Below are positions 17,961 to 27,826 of a stretch of 64,000 nucleotides of DNA, piece by piece. The stretch's first letter is position 1, and every line of letters starts with the position of its first letter. The stretch is taken from positions 1,674,001-1,738,000 of the forward strand of contig NZ_CP132913.1 of NCBI RefSeq assembly GCF_036327475.1, in the 5' to 3' direction. The position numbers and the translations under genes were made by a program. The stretch comes from G036327475 sp036327475. Lineage in GTDB: Bacteria > Pseudomonadota > Gammaproteobacteria > Enterobacterales > Enterobacteriaceae. The notes under the pieces were generated by a model. It was given only the letters and a program-made list of their open reading frames with translations, had not been told where the DNA came from and did no database searches.

Positions 17961-18395
17961 TTATTCGATGACGATCAGCGGCTCGTCGAATTCAACCGGT
18001 TGGCCATTGTCCAGCAGGATGGCTTTTACCACGCCAGCTTTATCTGATTCAATCTGATTCATCATTTTCATCGCTTCAACGATACAAAGGGTGTCGCCAA
18101 TGTTGACCTTCTGACCGACCTCAACGAAAGGTTTCGCATCCGGGCTCGGGGTGCGGTAGAAGGTTCCCACCATCGGCGAACGCACAAGGTGACCGCTTAT
18201 AGTCGCAGGCACGGCAGCAGCCGGGATAGCGGACTGCTGCACCGCAGGGATATAAGCCTGCTGCATCATCGGGTAGACCGGTTGCACTGTAGCACGACTG
18301 ATACGAACCGATTCTTCACCTTCAGAAATTTCCAGCTCGGAAATGCCGGATTCTTCAACCAGTTCAATCACTTTCTTGATCTTACGAATATCCAT
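17961..18395 (-). CDS. accB: Acetyl-CoA carboxylase, biotin carboxyl carrier protein
   Basis: AccB carries biotin between the carboxylase and transferase. The N-terminal MDIRKIKKVIELVEES, a shortened Ala/Pro linker (about residues 40-68) and the biotinyl domain with the biotin-accepting lysine in EAMKMMN (about residue 110) are present. It is 144 residues versus 156 in E. coli, the difference being in the linker. It precedes accC by 11 bases and follows aroQ by 21. No frameshift. Confidence 0.96.
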   Translation of the reverse strand: MDIRKIKKVIELVEESGISELEISEGEESVRISRATVQPVYPMMQQAYIPAVQQSAIPAAAVPATISGHLVRSPMVGTFYRTPSPDAKPFVEVGQKVNIGDTLCIVEAMKMMNQIESDKAGVVKAILLDNGQPVEFDEPLIVIE

Positions 18396-18416
18396 GAGTG
18401 GGGTTCCATGCTCTAA

Positions 18417-18869
18417 TTAGTTGGATGTGAACAGGTGTTTGACCGCTGTCTGTAAAGCAAAGTGATACCCATCGGCGCCGAGGCCGCATATCACGCCAAC
18501 CGCAATATCGGACAGATAGGAGTGATGACGGAAAGGCTCCCGCGCATGCACATTAGAGAGATGAATCTCAATGAACGGGATGTTTACCGCGAACAGCGCA
18601 TCGCGCAGGGCGACGCTGGTATGAGTAAATGCTGCGGGATTGATAATGATAAAATCGGTGTTCCCCCTGGCCTGATGGATGCGGTCGATCAGCGCATGTT
18701 CCGCGTTGGACTGAAAATGGCTGAATTCTACCCCCAGGTTGCCGGCCAGCGTGCCCAGACTCGCGATGACGTCGGTAAGTGTGGTATGACCATACCTGTC
18801 CTGTTCACGGGTACCAAGCAAATTCAGGTTTGGCCCATTGAGAAGCAAAATGTGGAACTTATCGGACAC
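18417..18869 (-). CDS. aroQ: 3-dehydroquinate dehydratase, type II
   Basis: AroQ converts 3-dehydroquinate to 3-dehydroshikimate in the chorismate pathway. The GTG at 18869 is chosen because it gives a 150-residue protein starting VSDKFHILLLNGPNLNLLG, as in Yersinia, with an AGAGA site upstream; a TTG 21 bases earlier is less likely. The catalytic LLGTRE arginine, the tyrosine in DRYG, NPAAFTHTS and the histidine in EIHLSNVHAREPFR are intact. It is first in a probable aroQ-accB-accC operon. Confidence 0.93.
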   Translation of the reverse strand: MSDKFHILLLNGPNLNLLGTREQDRYGHTTLTDVIASLGTLAGNLGVEFSHFQSNAEHALIDRIHQARGNTDFIIINPAAFTHTSVALRDALFAVNIPFIEIHLSNVHAREPFRHHSYLSDIAVGVICGLGADGYHFALQTAVKHLFTSN

Positions 18870-19110
18870 TATGCGGCGATCTCTCTTCAATTTACGTTAC
18901 TCCGTAGAAAATAACCAACGGTAAGCGATTTGTCATCTTTTTGCTGACATTTTGATGCTGATTCGCCATTAGGGTCGGGTATTATAGCGGATTTTCGTAG
19001 CAAATTACTGGCGGTATCCGCAAAGTTATCTTTTAACGACCTATTTCTGGCGAGAGCCAGATAACGCAACTGATTACTATAACGGAAGTAAAATTGATCT
19101 TTCACCACAA
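18870..19110. other. Intergenic region upstream of aroQ
   Basis: This interval separates the dead msrQ from aroQ and probably holds the aroQ-accBC promoter. GGGTATTATAGCGG (about 18975) has a TATTAT-like -10 but in plus orientation. No strong minus-strand promoter was found by eye. Confidence 0.3.
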
Positions 19111-19685
19111 CTATGGGCGAAATTTCTTATGGTGTAGAGCCAGGAGCGCCAGCGCCGCCACGGTATACAACATTGGCTGCGATAGAATTTTAACTGACTG
19201 CAAGTAGTGAATCGGCGTTAGGATGGCCGCTATATGGATCAGGTTGTGCAGAATTTTGCCAGCGATTTTTAATTTGCGCTACGCTCACAGGGTAAGGGGG
19301 TGCCGGCCAGCAACAATATTACCCAACTGGCAATGCCGAGCACTAGACAGGGGCGGGTCACCAGCTACCGGCTGAGTAAACGCGGGTTGTCGATCCCGAG
19401 TTCCTGCGGCGCATAACTGTCCAAATGTAACGTGGCTCAGACAAAACACCGCAGTCCGAGCAACCGCCGGCAACGGACAAGCAGCGGATGGCACGCAGGC
19501 GGGCCAGGAGCGCCGCCAATCGCAAGGCTAGCAGCAACCTAAGCGCCACGCTGCTGGTGAAATGCTCGATATCTTTGGCGGGATTGGTGCTGAAGTCACC
19601 TTGGCTGACGACATAGACCAGCCATAGCAGCAGTATCATGGCGGCCAAGTGTTTAGCCAGAATAGGTGCTTTAAATTTTCGATCG
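19111..19685 (-). pseudogene. msrQ: Methionine-sulfoxide reductase heme subunit MsrQ, broken
   Basis: MsrQ is a six-helix heme membrane protein that passes electrons to MsrP. AKHLAAMILLLWLVYVVSQG (start region), NPAKDIEHFTS and ALRLLLAL match. The C-terminal end IHYLQSVKILS- and HHKKFRP-like pieces are in other frames, with TAG at 19111-19113. Several shifts and stops are present. A long minus-strand reading frame (19358-19798) is an accidental fusion with the msrP 3' end. Confidence 0.82.
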
Positions 19686-19689
19686 GCAT

Positions 19690-20455
19690 GGCCATTATAC
19701 AGCAGCGTCAGTTGTCGTTCAACGTCCAGAACCACCGCTGCCAATAACCCCCCCTCCGTCGCCTGCGACCAGCGAGGATGATCCACATGCAGGTTCACGT
19801 TGACGTTGGTGTAAAAACCATTGGATTTGATTCCCTTAAAACCGTATTCAAAGTCGTAATCAGCCTAATGGGCGCGCTGTTTTGCGGCGGTAGCGTTTTA
19901 CGGTCATGACGCCAGCGGATGCATGACTTCGTCCAGCCGAAAAGCTTATACATGGGGATATCCAGGGCTGCTGCCTATGAAGCTGTCTTTTTCTCCCGGC
20001 ATCTGTGCGGGATCATCAATGGCCTGGAAGGCAACAAAACGCGCCTGACCAGTGATTCCACCAGCTTTAACAACTAATTGATCTCAAATCCTATCCAGTG
20101 GATTACCATCGACCAGGCCTCGACGCAGCACAGTCGGTAAATACGTTCTTCCAGCGCGAACCGCTCGAATAAGATCCGCCATGTTCAGCGTCATCGGTTT
20201 TGCGACCGCGCCGTCAATACGTATCTGCCACCATTCGGTTTTCAGACCGCCTGCGTGCGCGGCGCTTGTGTATGCCACGCTGTGTGGCGCGTAAAGTTAA
20301 CGGTTTGCCAGGATAAGGCGGCTTCACCGCCTTATCCTGGCAGAAAAGAGAACAGATTCACACGCGTCGCGGGAAAAAGGCTGAGAGAGGTAGCGATGAT
20401 ACAAAGCACTTTCGCAGTAACATCGGCCGCGCATAATCTAGACAAAGAAATCATG
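19690..20455 (-). pseudogene. msrP: Methionine-sulfoxide reductase catalytic subunit MsrP, broken
   Basis: MsrP is the periplasmic molybdopterin enzyme that repairs oxidised methionine. Pieces include SLFPATRVNLFSFLPG (export-signal end), GSLKTEWWQIRIDGAVAKP, NMADLIR and the terminal HVDHPRWSQATE plus VLDVERQLTLLYNG. The catalytic cysteine region is disrupted. A perfect 14-bp inverted repeat (20308-20340) lies in the 5' part. It sits upstream of msrQ, in the conserved msrP-msrQ order. Confidence 0.82.
20308..20340. repeat. Perfect inverted repeat, 14-bp stem with 5-base loop
   Basis: CCAGGATAAGGCGG (20308-20321), loop CTTCA, then CCGCCTTATCCTGG (20327-20340). There is no T-run on either side, so it does not look like a terminator. 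It lies inside the msrP pseudogene. A perfect palindrome this long in otherwise eroded sequence is unexpected. Confidence 0.9.
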
Positions 20456-20492
20456 GCGAACTCCATCGAGATAATTTAGTGCCGGTTTAAGT

Positions 20493-21861
20493 ATGACGTA
20501 TAAATCGCGTTTTTATTCGCTGACGGAAACGGCTATTTTAAAAGTGCCCCGCTTAAGAATATCGGTAATCCCCTTTTTGTTGTGGAGTTCAGGGATAGGA
20601 CTCAACGTCCGACTCTCGACCATGACGGCCATGCTTTATGCCCTATGACGCTGCTGATGATGGCAGGGTAGCACATTGAGTTATTTCAGGCTGCAGCAGC
20701 AACGGCTAGACAGACAGTTGACTGTGATGGGCGACTGGAGCTGTTGCGTAGTGGGGCGTTTACCACCTGCCGATCCGGTTGGCAGCGGCAGCGTCGACCC
20801 GCTGTCAGACACTCAAGGTATTTTGTTTCTCGCTCCGCGCTGGCTGCTCCGGCAAATGCAACCACAAGAATTGCAGGAAACGCGGAGCAGGCACATTATT
20901 ACGGCGGGTGCGAGAATGTGGGCGCGCAGCCGGGTGGATATTCTGATATGTGCTTTCGCCGCCCATGGTGTGCGTACCTGGCTGACCAATCGACTGTCGT
21001 TCGATAGCCAGCTGGCTCTGCAATTGGAGGAGCATCAGGATGTAATCGCCCACGGCGTGGTAGTGCTGATTATGCGCCCGGACCCCGAGCGCCTTGGGTC
21101 AGCGCATGCCGCAGCGATTGACGGTGCGCTAATCAATTTACTGTCAGTCTCGGTCAAGCGTTATCCAGACACGTTGTTGGCGCACTATTTCGCGACGATA
21201 TCGTCACCAACCGCATCCGGGATGGTGTTGATGCCTTGACCGCGACTAAACTTGCCGGTGATGACAAATTGAGGCTGGCGCAGCGCTATGAACGCCAGCA
21301 GCTGCTGTGGTTGATCCCGCTGCTATCCCAACTACCGGGATGGTTCTATTGATGGAGACAAGTTTGTACTTACTATTGATGCACAGCTTTCGTCACTGGT
21401 TCCGCGATACTCTCATGCAGTGCGGTAATCCGTGCGAAGCTAAATTATGTTTGAATTGGTTGAGGCGAATCTCTGCCAACATTTTGAACCTCTACGTCCG
21501 GCGCTACGTCTTGTTGACCGGGCCGGTTACTAACGGTTGCCGAGCCGGAATAACCCTGATCGGTACCGACTACATCAGCATTGTACCGATTTTAGTTATC
21601 AAACTGCATCCCAGCCTGGTGCGCGATATCGCCCGCTGGCAGGAGAATCAACTGTTCATGCAAAGTTTGCCGGAAGCCTGCAATCAGCACCTGGACGCCA
21701 GCACCTGGACGCGGGTTTTTGCGACCGACGTGCACAGCATACGCGAGTGACAGACCTTTCTGGATCATACCGTAGCGGGCGGCGCAGGCGATTTCTTCGC
21801 ACCGATTTTGCCGTTAGGAGAGTTGCTAAAATATTCACGATTTGATCCGAGATCAGTATAA
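20493..21861 (+). pseudogene. csrD: RNase E specificity factor CsrD (degenerate GGDEF/EAL), broken
   Basis: CsrD targets the CsrB/C small RNAs for decay. The start region MTYKSRFYSLTETAILK at 20493 is followed by an early stop. Matches in order are: a segment ending TNRLSFDSQLALQLEEHQD, LSVSVKRYPDTLLAHY, FRHWFRDTLMQC, IKLHPSLVRDIARWQENQL and the end KYSRF...SV before TAA (21859-21861). Much of the middle is deleted. It lies just upstream of mreB as in relatives. Confidence 0.87.
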
Positions 21862-22165
21862 AGTCCATGCAAAATTAACGTACAATGTGCTTCAATAGCA
21901 TCATGAATTAGCGTGTGCTTACAATGCACGAATGGGTCAATTTACACGATTTTTATCCTCATATTCGTCATCATCAGATGTCAGCAAAAATGATAATCGC
22001 GCACTTCGCCTGACTAAAATCCACAAAGGAATTTTCTTCAGTTGGTGGAAATGTTAACGGCATAACGGCATAGAAGTCGCGCGTTTTACGCCTTGTCGCT
22101 GCTTTTCGTGGTTGGTAAAGTAGGCAGATTGTATTTTTGCCAGATTGCAGGATTATCCTTCAGTT
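21862..22165. promoter_or_regulatory. Upstream region of mreB
   Basis: This 304-bp interval is AT-rich around 21865-22020 and must contain the promoter(s) of mreBCD. I cannot identify the boxes with confidence. The ribosome site before the ATG at 22166 is weak (AGGATTATCCTTCAG). Confidence 0.4.
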
Positions 22166-23209
22166 ATGTTTAAAAAATTTCGTGGCATGTTTTCCAATGA
22201 CTTGTCCATTGACCTAGGTACCGCCAACACCCTCATTTATGTGAAAGGACAGGGCATTGTCCTGAACGAACCGTCCGTCGTAGCCATTCGTCAGGACCGA
22301 GCTGGTTCGCCGAAAAGCGTTGCGGCCGTCGGCCATGAAGCGAAGCAGATGCTGGGGCGTACGCCCGGCAACATCGCGGCTATCCGGCCGATGAAGGATG
22401 GCGTCATCGCTGACTTCTTCGTTACCGAGAAAATGCTACAACACTTCATCAAACAGGTTCACAGCAACAACTTCATGCGTCCCAGCCCGCGCGTGCTTGT
22501 GTGCGTGCCAGTGGGGGCGACCCAGGTGGAACGTCGCGCAATTCGTGAATCCGCTCAGGGAGCAGGTGCGCGTGAAGTCTTTCTGATCGAAGAACCAATG
22601 GCCGCCGCGATCGGCGCCGGCCTGCCGGTCTCCGAGGCTACAGGCTCAATGGTAGTAGATATCGGAGGCGGTACCACGGAGGTCGCGGTCATCTCGCTTA
22701 ATGGCGTAGTGTACTCTTCTTCCGTGCGCATTGGTGGCGATCGCTTCGATGAAGCTATCATTAACTACGTGCGCCGCAATTACGGCTCGCTGATTGGCGA
22801 GGCCACGGCAGAACGGATCAAACACGGAATTGGTTCCGCCTATTCTGACGATGAGGTGCACGAGATTGAAGTGCGCGGCCGTAATCTGGCTGAGGGCGTG
22901 CCACGCGGTTTCACTCTGAACTCGAACGAGATCCTTGAAGCGTTGCAAGAACCGTTAACCGGTATCGTGAGCGCGGTGATGGTAGCGCTAGAACAGTGCC
23001 CGCCGGAGCTGGCTTCCGATATTTCCGAGCGCGGCATGGTGCTTACCGGCGGCGGCGCTCTGCTGCGTAATCTCGATCGTCTATTGATGGAGGAAACAGG
23101 CATTCCGGTGGTGGTGGCGGAAGATCCGCTTACCTGCGTCGCCCGCGGTGGCGGAAAGGCGCTAGAGATGATCGATATGCACGGCGGTGATTTGTTCAGC
23201 GAAGAATAA
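22166..23209 (+). CDS. mreB: Rod-shape-determining actin homologue MreB
   Basis: MreB polymerises on the inner membrane and directs lateral cell-wall growth. The ATG at 22166 is chosen because it gives the 347-residue family protein starting MFKKFRGMFSNDLSIDLG; an upstream in-frame codon at 22145 is not conserved. The phosphate-1 loop IDLGTANTLIY, phosphate-2 VVDIGGGTTEVAVIS and adenosine-motif region GMVLTGGGALL are intact. It is nearly identical to E. coli MreB. It heads mreBCD. Confidence 0.97.
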   Translation: MFKKFRGMFSNDLSIDLGTANTLIYVKGQGIVLNEPSVVAIRQDRAGSPKSVAAVGHEAKQMLGRTPGNIAAIRPMKDGVIADFFVTEKMLQHFIKQVHSNNFMRPSPRVLVCVPVGATQVERRAIRESAQGAGAREVFLIEEPMAAAIGAGLPVSEATGSMVVDIGGGTTEVAVISLNGVVYSSSVRIGGDRFDEAIINYVRRNYGSLIGEATAERIKHGIGSAYSDDEVHEIEVRGRNLAEGVPRGFTLNSNEILEALQEPLTGIVSAVMVALEQCPPELASDISERGMVLTGGGALLRNLDRLLMEETGIPVVVAEDPLTCVARGGGKALEMIDMHGGDLFSEE

Positions 23210-23222
23210 TTTGCCTCGAAAA

Positions 23223-23269
23223 GGAGAGCCGTCCGGGTAAATGCTCAATGGGCTGTCCCGTACGGCTCC
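23223..23269 (+). terminator. Imperfect hairpin between mreB and mreC
   Basis: GGAGAGCCGTCCGGG (from 23223) can pair with CCCGTACGGCTCC (23257-23269) with small bulges, followed by ACTTTTG. It may be a partial terminator or processing signal that lowers mreC/mreD relative to mreB. Confidence 0.4.
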
Positions 23270-23295
23270 ACTTTTGTGAGGAAAATGCATAGTTT

Positions 23296-24561
23296 ATGAA
23301 GCCGATTTTCAGCAGAGGGCCTTCTCTGCAACTGCGACTTTTTCTGGCAATCATGGTGGCTATCGCCGTCATTATCGTCGACAGCCGGCTGGGGACGTTT
23401 GTTAAAATCCGTACCTATATGGATACCGCCGTCAGTCCCTTTTATTTTCTGGCCAATGGTTCGCGCCAGATATTGGATAATGTGTCGCAGACGCTGGCGA
23501 CCCGCGCCCAGCTGACGCTGGAAAACCGGGCGCTGCGACAGGAATTGCTTCTGAAGAACAGTGAGCAGCTGCTGTTGGGCCAGTACAAGCAGGAAAACGC
23601 CCGGCTGCGTGAGCTGCTGGGGTCGCCGCTGCGCCAGGATGAACAGAAAATGGTCAGCCAGGTGATCTCCACCAGCACCGATCCCTATAGCGATCAGGTG
23701 GTAATCGACAAAGGGCTGGATAATGGCGTTTATGTCGGCCAGCCGGTCATCAGCGATAAAGGAGTGGTAGGTCAGGTGATCGCCGCCAGCAAGCTCACCA
23801 GCCGTGTGTTGCTGATTTGCGATGCGTCCCACGCGCTGCCGATACAGGTACTGCGCAACGATATTCGTGCGATCGTTGCGGGTAATGGTTGTAGCGAGGA
23901 TTTACAGCTGGAGCATTTGCCTGGCAATACCGACATTCGCGTCGGCGACGTGCTGGTGACTTCCGGTTTGGGGGGGCGCTTTCCGGAAGGGTATCCAGTG
24001 GCGGTTGTGTCATCGGTGAAAGTCGATATGCAGCGCGCCTATATCGTCATCCAGGCGCGCCCCATGGCCGACCTGCAGCATCTGCACTATTTGCTGTTGC
24101 TGTGGGGTGCCGATTTGCGCGGCGAGGTGCCGCTACCGCCTGACAAGGTGCATAGGGTGGCTAATGAACGCTTGATGCAAATGATACTGCAGATGTTACC
24201 GCCGTTTGATGCTATGGGCCCGCCGCCGGCCGGTGCCGTGGCCCAGCCTGCCGCGAGCGGCTCGTCGCTGAACAGCGTGGGCGTAACCCCCTCCGTCGCA
24301 GCGGCCAATCGCGGCGCAGCGGCGAGAGAGGATGAGGCTCAGGGCAGCTCGACGACGTCGCATCAGCAGAGGAAGAGCGCCCGCACTGACGCGACACGGC
24401 ACGTGGGTGAAAGCGCCTCTCACACAGAACGTCCGGCCAGTGGCGCCAGCCACGCGATGGGAACCAGAAGCAACGGCGTCAGCCAGGATGCCTCTGGTGC
24501 TTCCCCAAACACCACACCGCCACGTCGGCCCCTATTTGGCGGCGCGAGAGAGGGGCAATGA
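23296..24561 (+). CDS. mreC: Rod-shape-determining protein MreC
   Basis: MreC is a bitopic inner-membrane protein that scaffolds the elongation complex in the periplasm. It has a short cytoplasmic tail, one transmembrane helix (residues about 13-30, LRLFLAIMVAIAVIIV), a coiled coil (about 68-108) and the beta-barrel domains (about 115-275). The product is 421 residues versus 367 in E. coli. The surplus is a low-complexity Ala/Ser/Thr/Pro/Gly C-terminal tail from about residue 310. The stop overlaps the mreD start (ATGA). Confidence 0.95.
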   Translation: MKPIFSRGPSLQLRLFLAIMVAIAVIIVDSRLGTFVKIRTYMDTAVSPFYFLANGSRQILDNVSQTLATRAQLTLENRALRQELLLKNSEQLLLGQYKQENARLRELLGSPLRQDEQKMVSQVISTSTDPYSDQVVIDKGLDNGVYVGQPVISDKGVVGQVIAASKLTSRVLLICDASHALPIQVLRNDIRAIVAGNGCSEDLQLEHLPGNTDIRVGDVLVTSGLGGRFPEGYPVAVVSSVKVDMQRAYIVIQARPMADLQHLHYLLLLWGADLRGEVPLPPDKVHRVANERLMQMILQMLPPFDAMGPPPAGAVAQPAASGSSLNSVGVTPSVAAANRGAAAREDEAQGSSTTSHQQRKSARTDATRHVGESASHTERPASGASHAMGTRSNGVSQDASGASPNTTPPRRPLFGGAREGQ

Positions 24562-25046
24562 ACCGCTATCACCACCACGGTAGCTGGATTATTTGGCTCT
24601 CCTTCCTTATCGCGATTGCTTTACAAATCATGCCGTGGCCGCCGCAGCTGTACCTTTTTCGTCCCTCTTGGCTTAATTTGCTGCTCATTTACTGGGTGAT
24701 GGCGCTGCCGCACCGGATCAATATAGGCACCGGTTTTATTCTCGGGCTGATTCTGGATCTGATGCTCGGCTCAACCCTGGGTGTGCGTGCCATGGCGCTG
24801 AGTATTCTCGCGTATCTGGTGGTGTTCAAATTTCAGTTATTTCGCAACATGGCTCTTTGGCAGCAGGCTCTGATTGTGATACTGCTGTCATTAACAACTC
24901 AGGTGATCGTATTCTGGGTGTGGGGGTTGGTAATTAATATTTCATTCCGTCCGGAAATACTCTGGGGCAGTGTGGTGGATGGCGTATTGTGGCCCTGGTT
25001 GTTTCTGCTGATGCGCAAAATACGTCGTCAATTTGCCGTGCAGTAG
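24558..25046 (+). CDS. mreD: Rod-shape-determining membrane protein MreD
   Basis: MreD is a small polytopic membrane protein of the elongasome. It is 162 residues, the same as E. coli, with about five hydrophobic segments, starting MNRYHHHGSWIIWLSFLIAI. The ATG overlaps the mreC TGA by four bases (ATGA), indicating translational coupling. No lesion is present, whereas everything downstream (maf, rng, yhdP, tldD) is dead, so the selected part of the operon ends here. Confidence 0.95.
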   Translation: MNRYHHHGSWIIWLSFLIAIALQIMPWPPQLYLFRPSWLNLLLIYWVMALPHRINIGTGFILGLILDLMLGSTLGVRAMALSILAYLVVFKFQLFRNMALWQQALIVILLSLTTQVIVFWVWGLVINISFRPEILWGSVVDGVLWPWLFLLMRKIRRQFAVQ

Positions 25047-25065
25047 CGAGAAAAGGAAACCACGG

Positions 25066-25344
25066 ATGAAGGCGATTTATCTGGCGTCCGGATCGCCACG
25101 GCGTAGAGAATTACTGGCCAACTGAATGTTCTTTTGCGGTGATTAGCGCTCTGGTGGAGGAGCGACGCCGCGCTGGCGAAAGCGCGGTAGACTAACCAAT
25201 GGATAAGGCCGACGCCTATGGTATTCAGGGAAAGAGTGACCCTTCGTGCGTTCGATTCACGGCGGCTACCCTACCGTGGTGGACCTGCTGCTAGTGGAAA
25301 CCTTGGAGCTGTCGAATTCAACGCTCTGGCGTGAACAAGAGTAA
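25066..25344 (+). pseudogene. maf: Maf-like nucleotide pyrophosphatase (YhdE), deleted
   Basis: YhdE hydrolyses dTTP, UTP and modified nucleotides. The start MKAIYLASGSPRRRELLAN at 25066 carries the family signature and then hits a stop. After a large internal deletion the C-terminal AYGIQGK, VRSIHGGYPTVVDLLLVET and LSNSTLWREQE remain, ending in TAA at 25342-25344. It lies 20 bases after mreD, as in the mreBCD-maf-rng operon. Confidence 0.9.
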
Positions 25345-25347
25345 TCT

Positions 25348-26603
25348 ATGATAGCTGAATTACTTGTCAATATCACACCCCTGAAACACGGGTTGCCTAT
25401 GTCGACAGCGGCATCTTGCAGGAGATCCATATCGAGCGGGAAGCGCAGTGCGGCATTGTCGGTAATATCTACATAAGGACGGGTTAGCGGCGTGCTGCCG
25501 GGCGTGCAGGCGGCGTTTGTCGATATCGGGCTGAATAAAGTGTCTTCCTGCACGCCTCGGATATTATGCTTCATACCGAATGCGTAGCCGGTGAAAAACA
25601 AAAGAATTTTAGGTGCGCGATATCGCCGAGCTGGTGCGCTAAGTATAGGATATTATGGTGCGGGTGGTGAAAGATCACCTCGGAATAAAAGTGGCTCGGC
25701 TGACCGCCGATATTGCGCTGCCGTCGCGCTATTTGGTCTTCATGTCGGGGGCCCGCCCCGCCCACGTCAGCGTGTCGAAGCGTATCGACAGCGAGGTGGA
25801 GCGTGAGCGTTTAAAACAGATCGTGGCGCACTATCGCGGCGAGCAGGGTGGTTTTATCTACTGCGGCTGAAGCATCGGCAATAAAGAGTGGTCCCAGGAC
25901 GCCGTCTTTACTCAAGCGGCTGTGGACAAAAGTCATGGAGTGCAAGCGTTGCAATCAAATCTGCTATATGTTGTATGGCGAGTTGGCCCTCGCCCAGCGC
26001 ACATTGCGTGATTTCGCTGGGGCGGCGTTGAACCGTATCCGTGTCGACTCACGGCTGACGCACGAATTGCTGCTGGAGTTTGCTGCCGAATATATTCCGG
26101 ACATGACTGCCAAGCTATAGTATTACAGCGGCATCGAGCTTAAATCCGGCGGCTATCTGATCATTGATCAAACTGAAGCGATGACGGCTATCGATATCAA
26201 TACAGGCGCCTTTGTCGGTCACCGCAATCTCAACGAAACGATCTTCAACACAAATATTACGCAGGCCATTGCGCGCCAGCTGCGACTGCGTAATCTCGGC
26301 GGCGTTATTATTGATTTTATCGATATGGGCAATGAGAAGCACCGTCGGCGGATGCTGCATTCCATTATCAGGCGCTAAGTAAAGATCGAGTGAAGACCGG
26401 TATCAAGGGGTTTTCACAATTGGGACTACTGGAGATGACGCGCAAACGCACGTGTGAAAGTATTGAACATGTTCTGTGTAGCGAGTGCCCTACTTGTCAC
26501 TGCCGCGGGACGGTGAAAACTATTGAGACAGTTTGCTATGAAATCATGCGTGAAATCGTGCGCGTATACCATGCGTGCGACTTCGAGCGTTTTCTGGTCT
26601 ATG
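25348..26603 (+). pseudogene. rng: Ribonuclease G, frameshifted and 3'-truncated
   Basis: RNase G processes the 5' end of 16S rRNA and some mRNAs. The start MIAELLVNITP at 25348 is normal. Later pieces in changing frames include ILQEIHIERE, FLHASDIMLHTECVAGE, YGELALAQRTLRDFA, RIRVDSRLTHELLLEF, SGGYLIIDQTEAMTAIDIN, FVGHRNLNETIFNTNI and VCYEIMREIVRVYHACD. It ends abruptly at FERFLVYA, where yhdP sequence begins. The last 40 or so codons are deleted. Confidence 0.93.
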
Positions 26604-27590
26604 CGTTGGTCGCGGTACACGCTGGCGCGATCTCGGTTGGCAGCCCTGGGAAGTTCTGCTGGGGCATGTTTCTGGTGAGGCAAAAGGCTCACTGGCCGCG
26701 GGGCGGCTGCAGCCCGGCCCGCCTGGAGACAGCATGCTGCTCTGTCAGGGTATGCTCCACGCGCAGGCGGCCCTATCCTGTTCTCACGCAACCTTTGACT
26801 GGTGCCACAACCAGTAGAACGGGCTGGTATTATGGAGATAAACATCGATGCCTAGGCGTGATCGATTTGGGCCAACGGCGATTTCTATTTCCATACATCG
26901 GTGAAAGGCGAGCCCTGGCTGGACATTCTTGCTGGTCTGCACCTGGATTAATGCCGTTGACGCCAGGCGTTTATTTCCCAAATCCGCTGAATATGGGGAC
27001 CGTCTGGTGGACTATCTGATCGGCGTGCTTAAAGGTGGCCAGGTAAGAATGCCTCTTTGCTGTTTGCAGGCAACCCCTGTCGATTTCCGTTTAAGCATAA
27101 CGACGGCCAGTTTGAGATGTGTGCCGTTATAAGCGGGCTAAATGTCCATTTGACTCCGACTGGACGGCGCAACTGAACATCGACCTGGATTTCGTCAATA
27201 ACGGCATGTTTACGCATGCGCTGCAAACCGCGCTCGGCGAAACTTACGGTTACAATAGCGTCGCCGGTATTCCTGACTATTCCGAAGAAAAATTGTTAAT
27301 TGATGCCGGCATCAGCGACGTCGACATCGCCATCCGCGACTATTTTCCCAGACGCCGCTCAAGGCGTCGCTTGGCAAAACGCTTGATGAACTGGAAGTTG
27401 GCGAGCCGATGAATGGCGACTTGCATTTGGAAAAAATCGTTGGACATGACCTTCAGGGGCTAAGCGGCACTTTCCACTATAATAACGGCAATGGGGATAG
27501 CACCCTCTTGATGGGCAATGGTTTGGCCGGCCGATAGCGGTGAATTTCACCACCCGAGAAAACTCACCGAGTTTGATGTTAACGTGGACT

Positions 27591-27618
27591 GGAAGAGGAC
27601 TTGGGGAAGAGGACTTGG
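27591..27618. repeat. 14-bp tandem duplication in yhdP
   Basis: Two adjacent perfect GGAAGAGGACTTGG units (27591-27604, 27605-27618). Confidence 0.9.
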
Positions 27619-27786
27619 TGCCTAATCAATTTCCCGCGCTGCCAGCCGCGCTGGTGGAGTCGGTCAACAGCCGCGCGGCTTGGCAGAACGATATCACTGT
27701 TGCTTACCGCTGGTTGCTTACCGCTGATAGAGCAAAAGATGTAAGCGCACTTGCCCTGCCGCTGGATAAATCGGGCTGGCAGCCTT

Positions 27787-27826
27787 TCTCGCTCGCGGTA
27801 AACGCCTCTCGCTCTCGGTAAACGCC
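27787..27826. repeat. 20-bp tandem duplication in yhdP (one mismatch)
   Basis: Units at 27787-27806 and 27807-27826, both ending CGGTAAACGCC, differ at a single base (GCGG versus TCGG). Confidence 0.85.

Noticed and set aside
19358..19798. A 146-residue minus-strand protein
   Set aside because: It joins the msrP end to the msrQ start in one frame by frameshifts; both are separate pseudogenes.
26390..27019. A 209-residue plus-strand protein
   Set aside because: It is a chimera of the rng end with out-of-frame yhdP sequence across the deletion junction.
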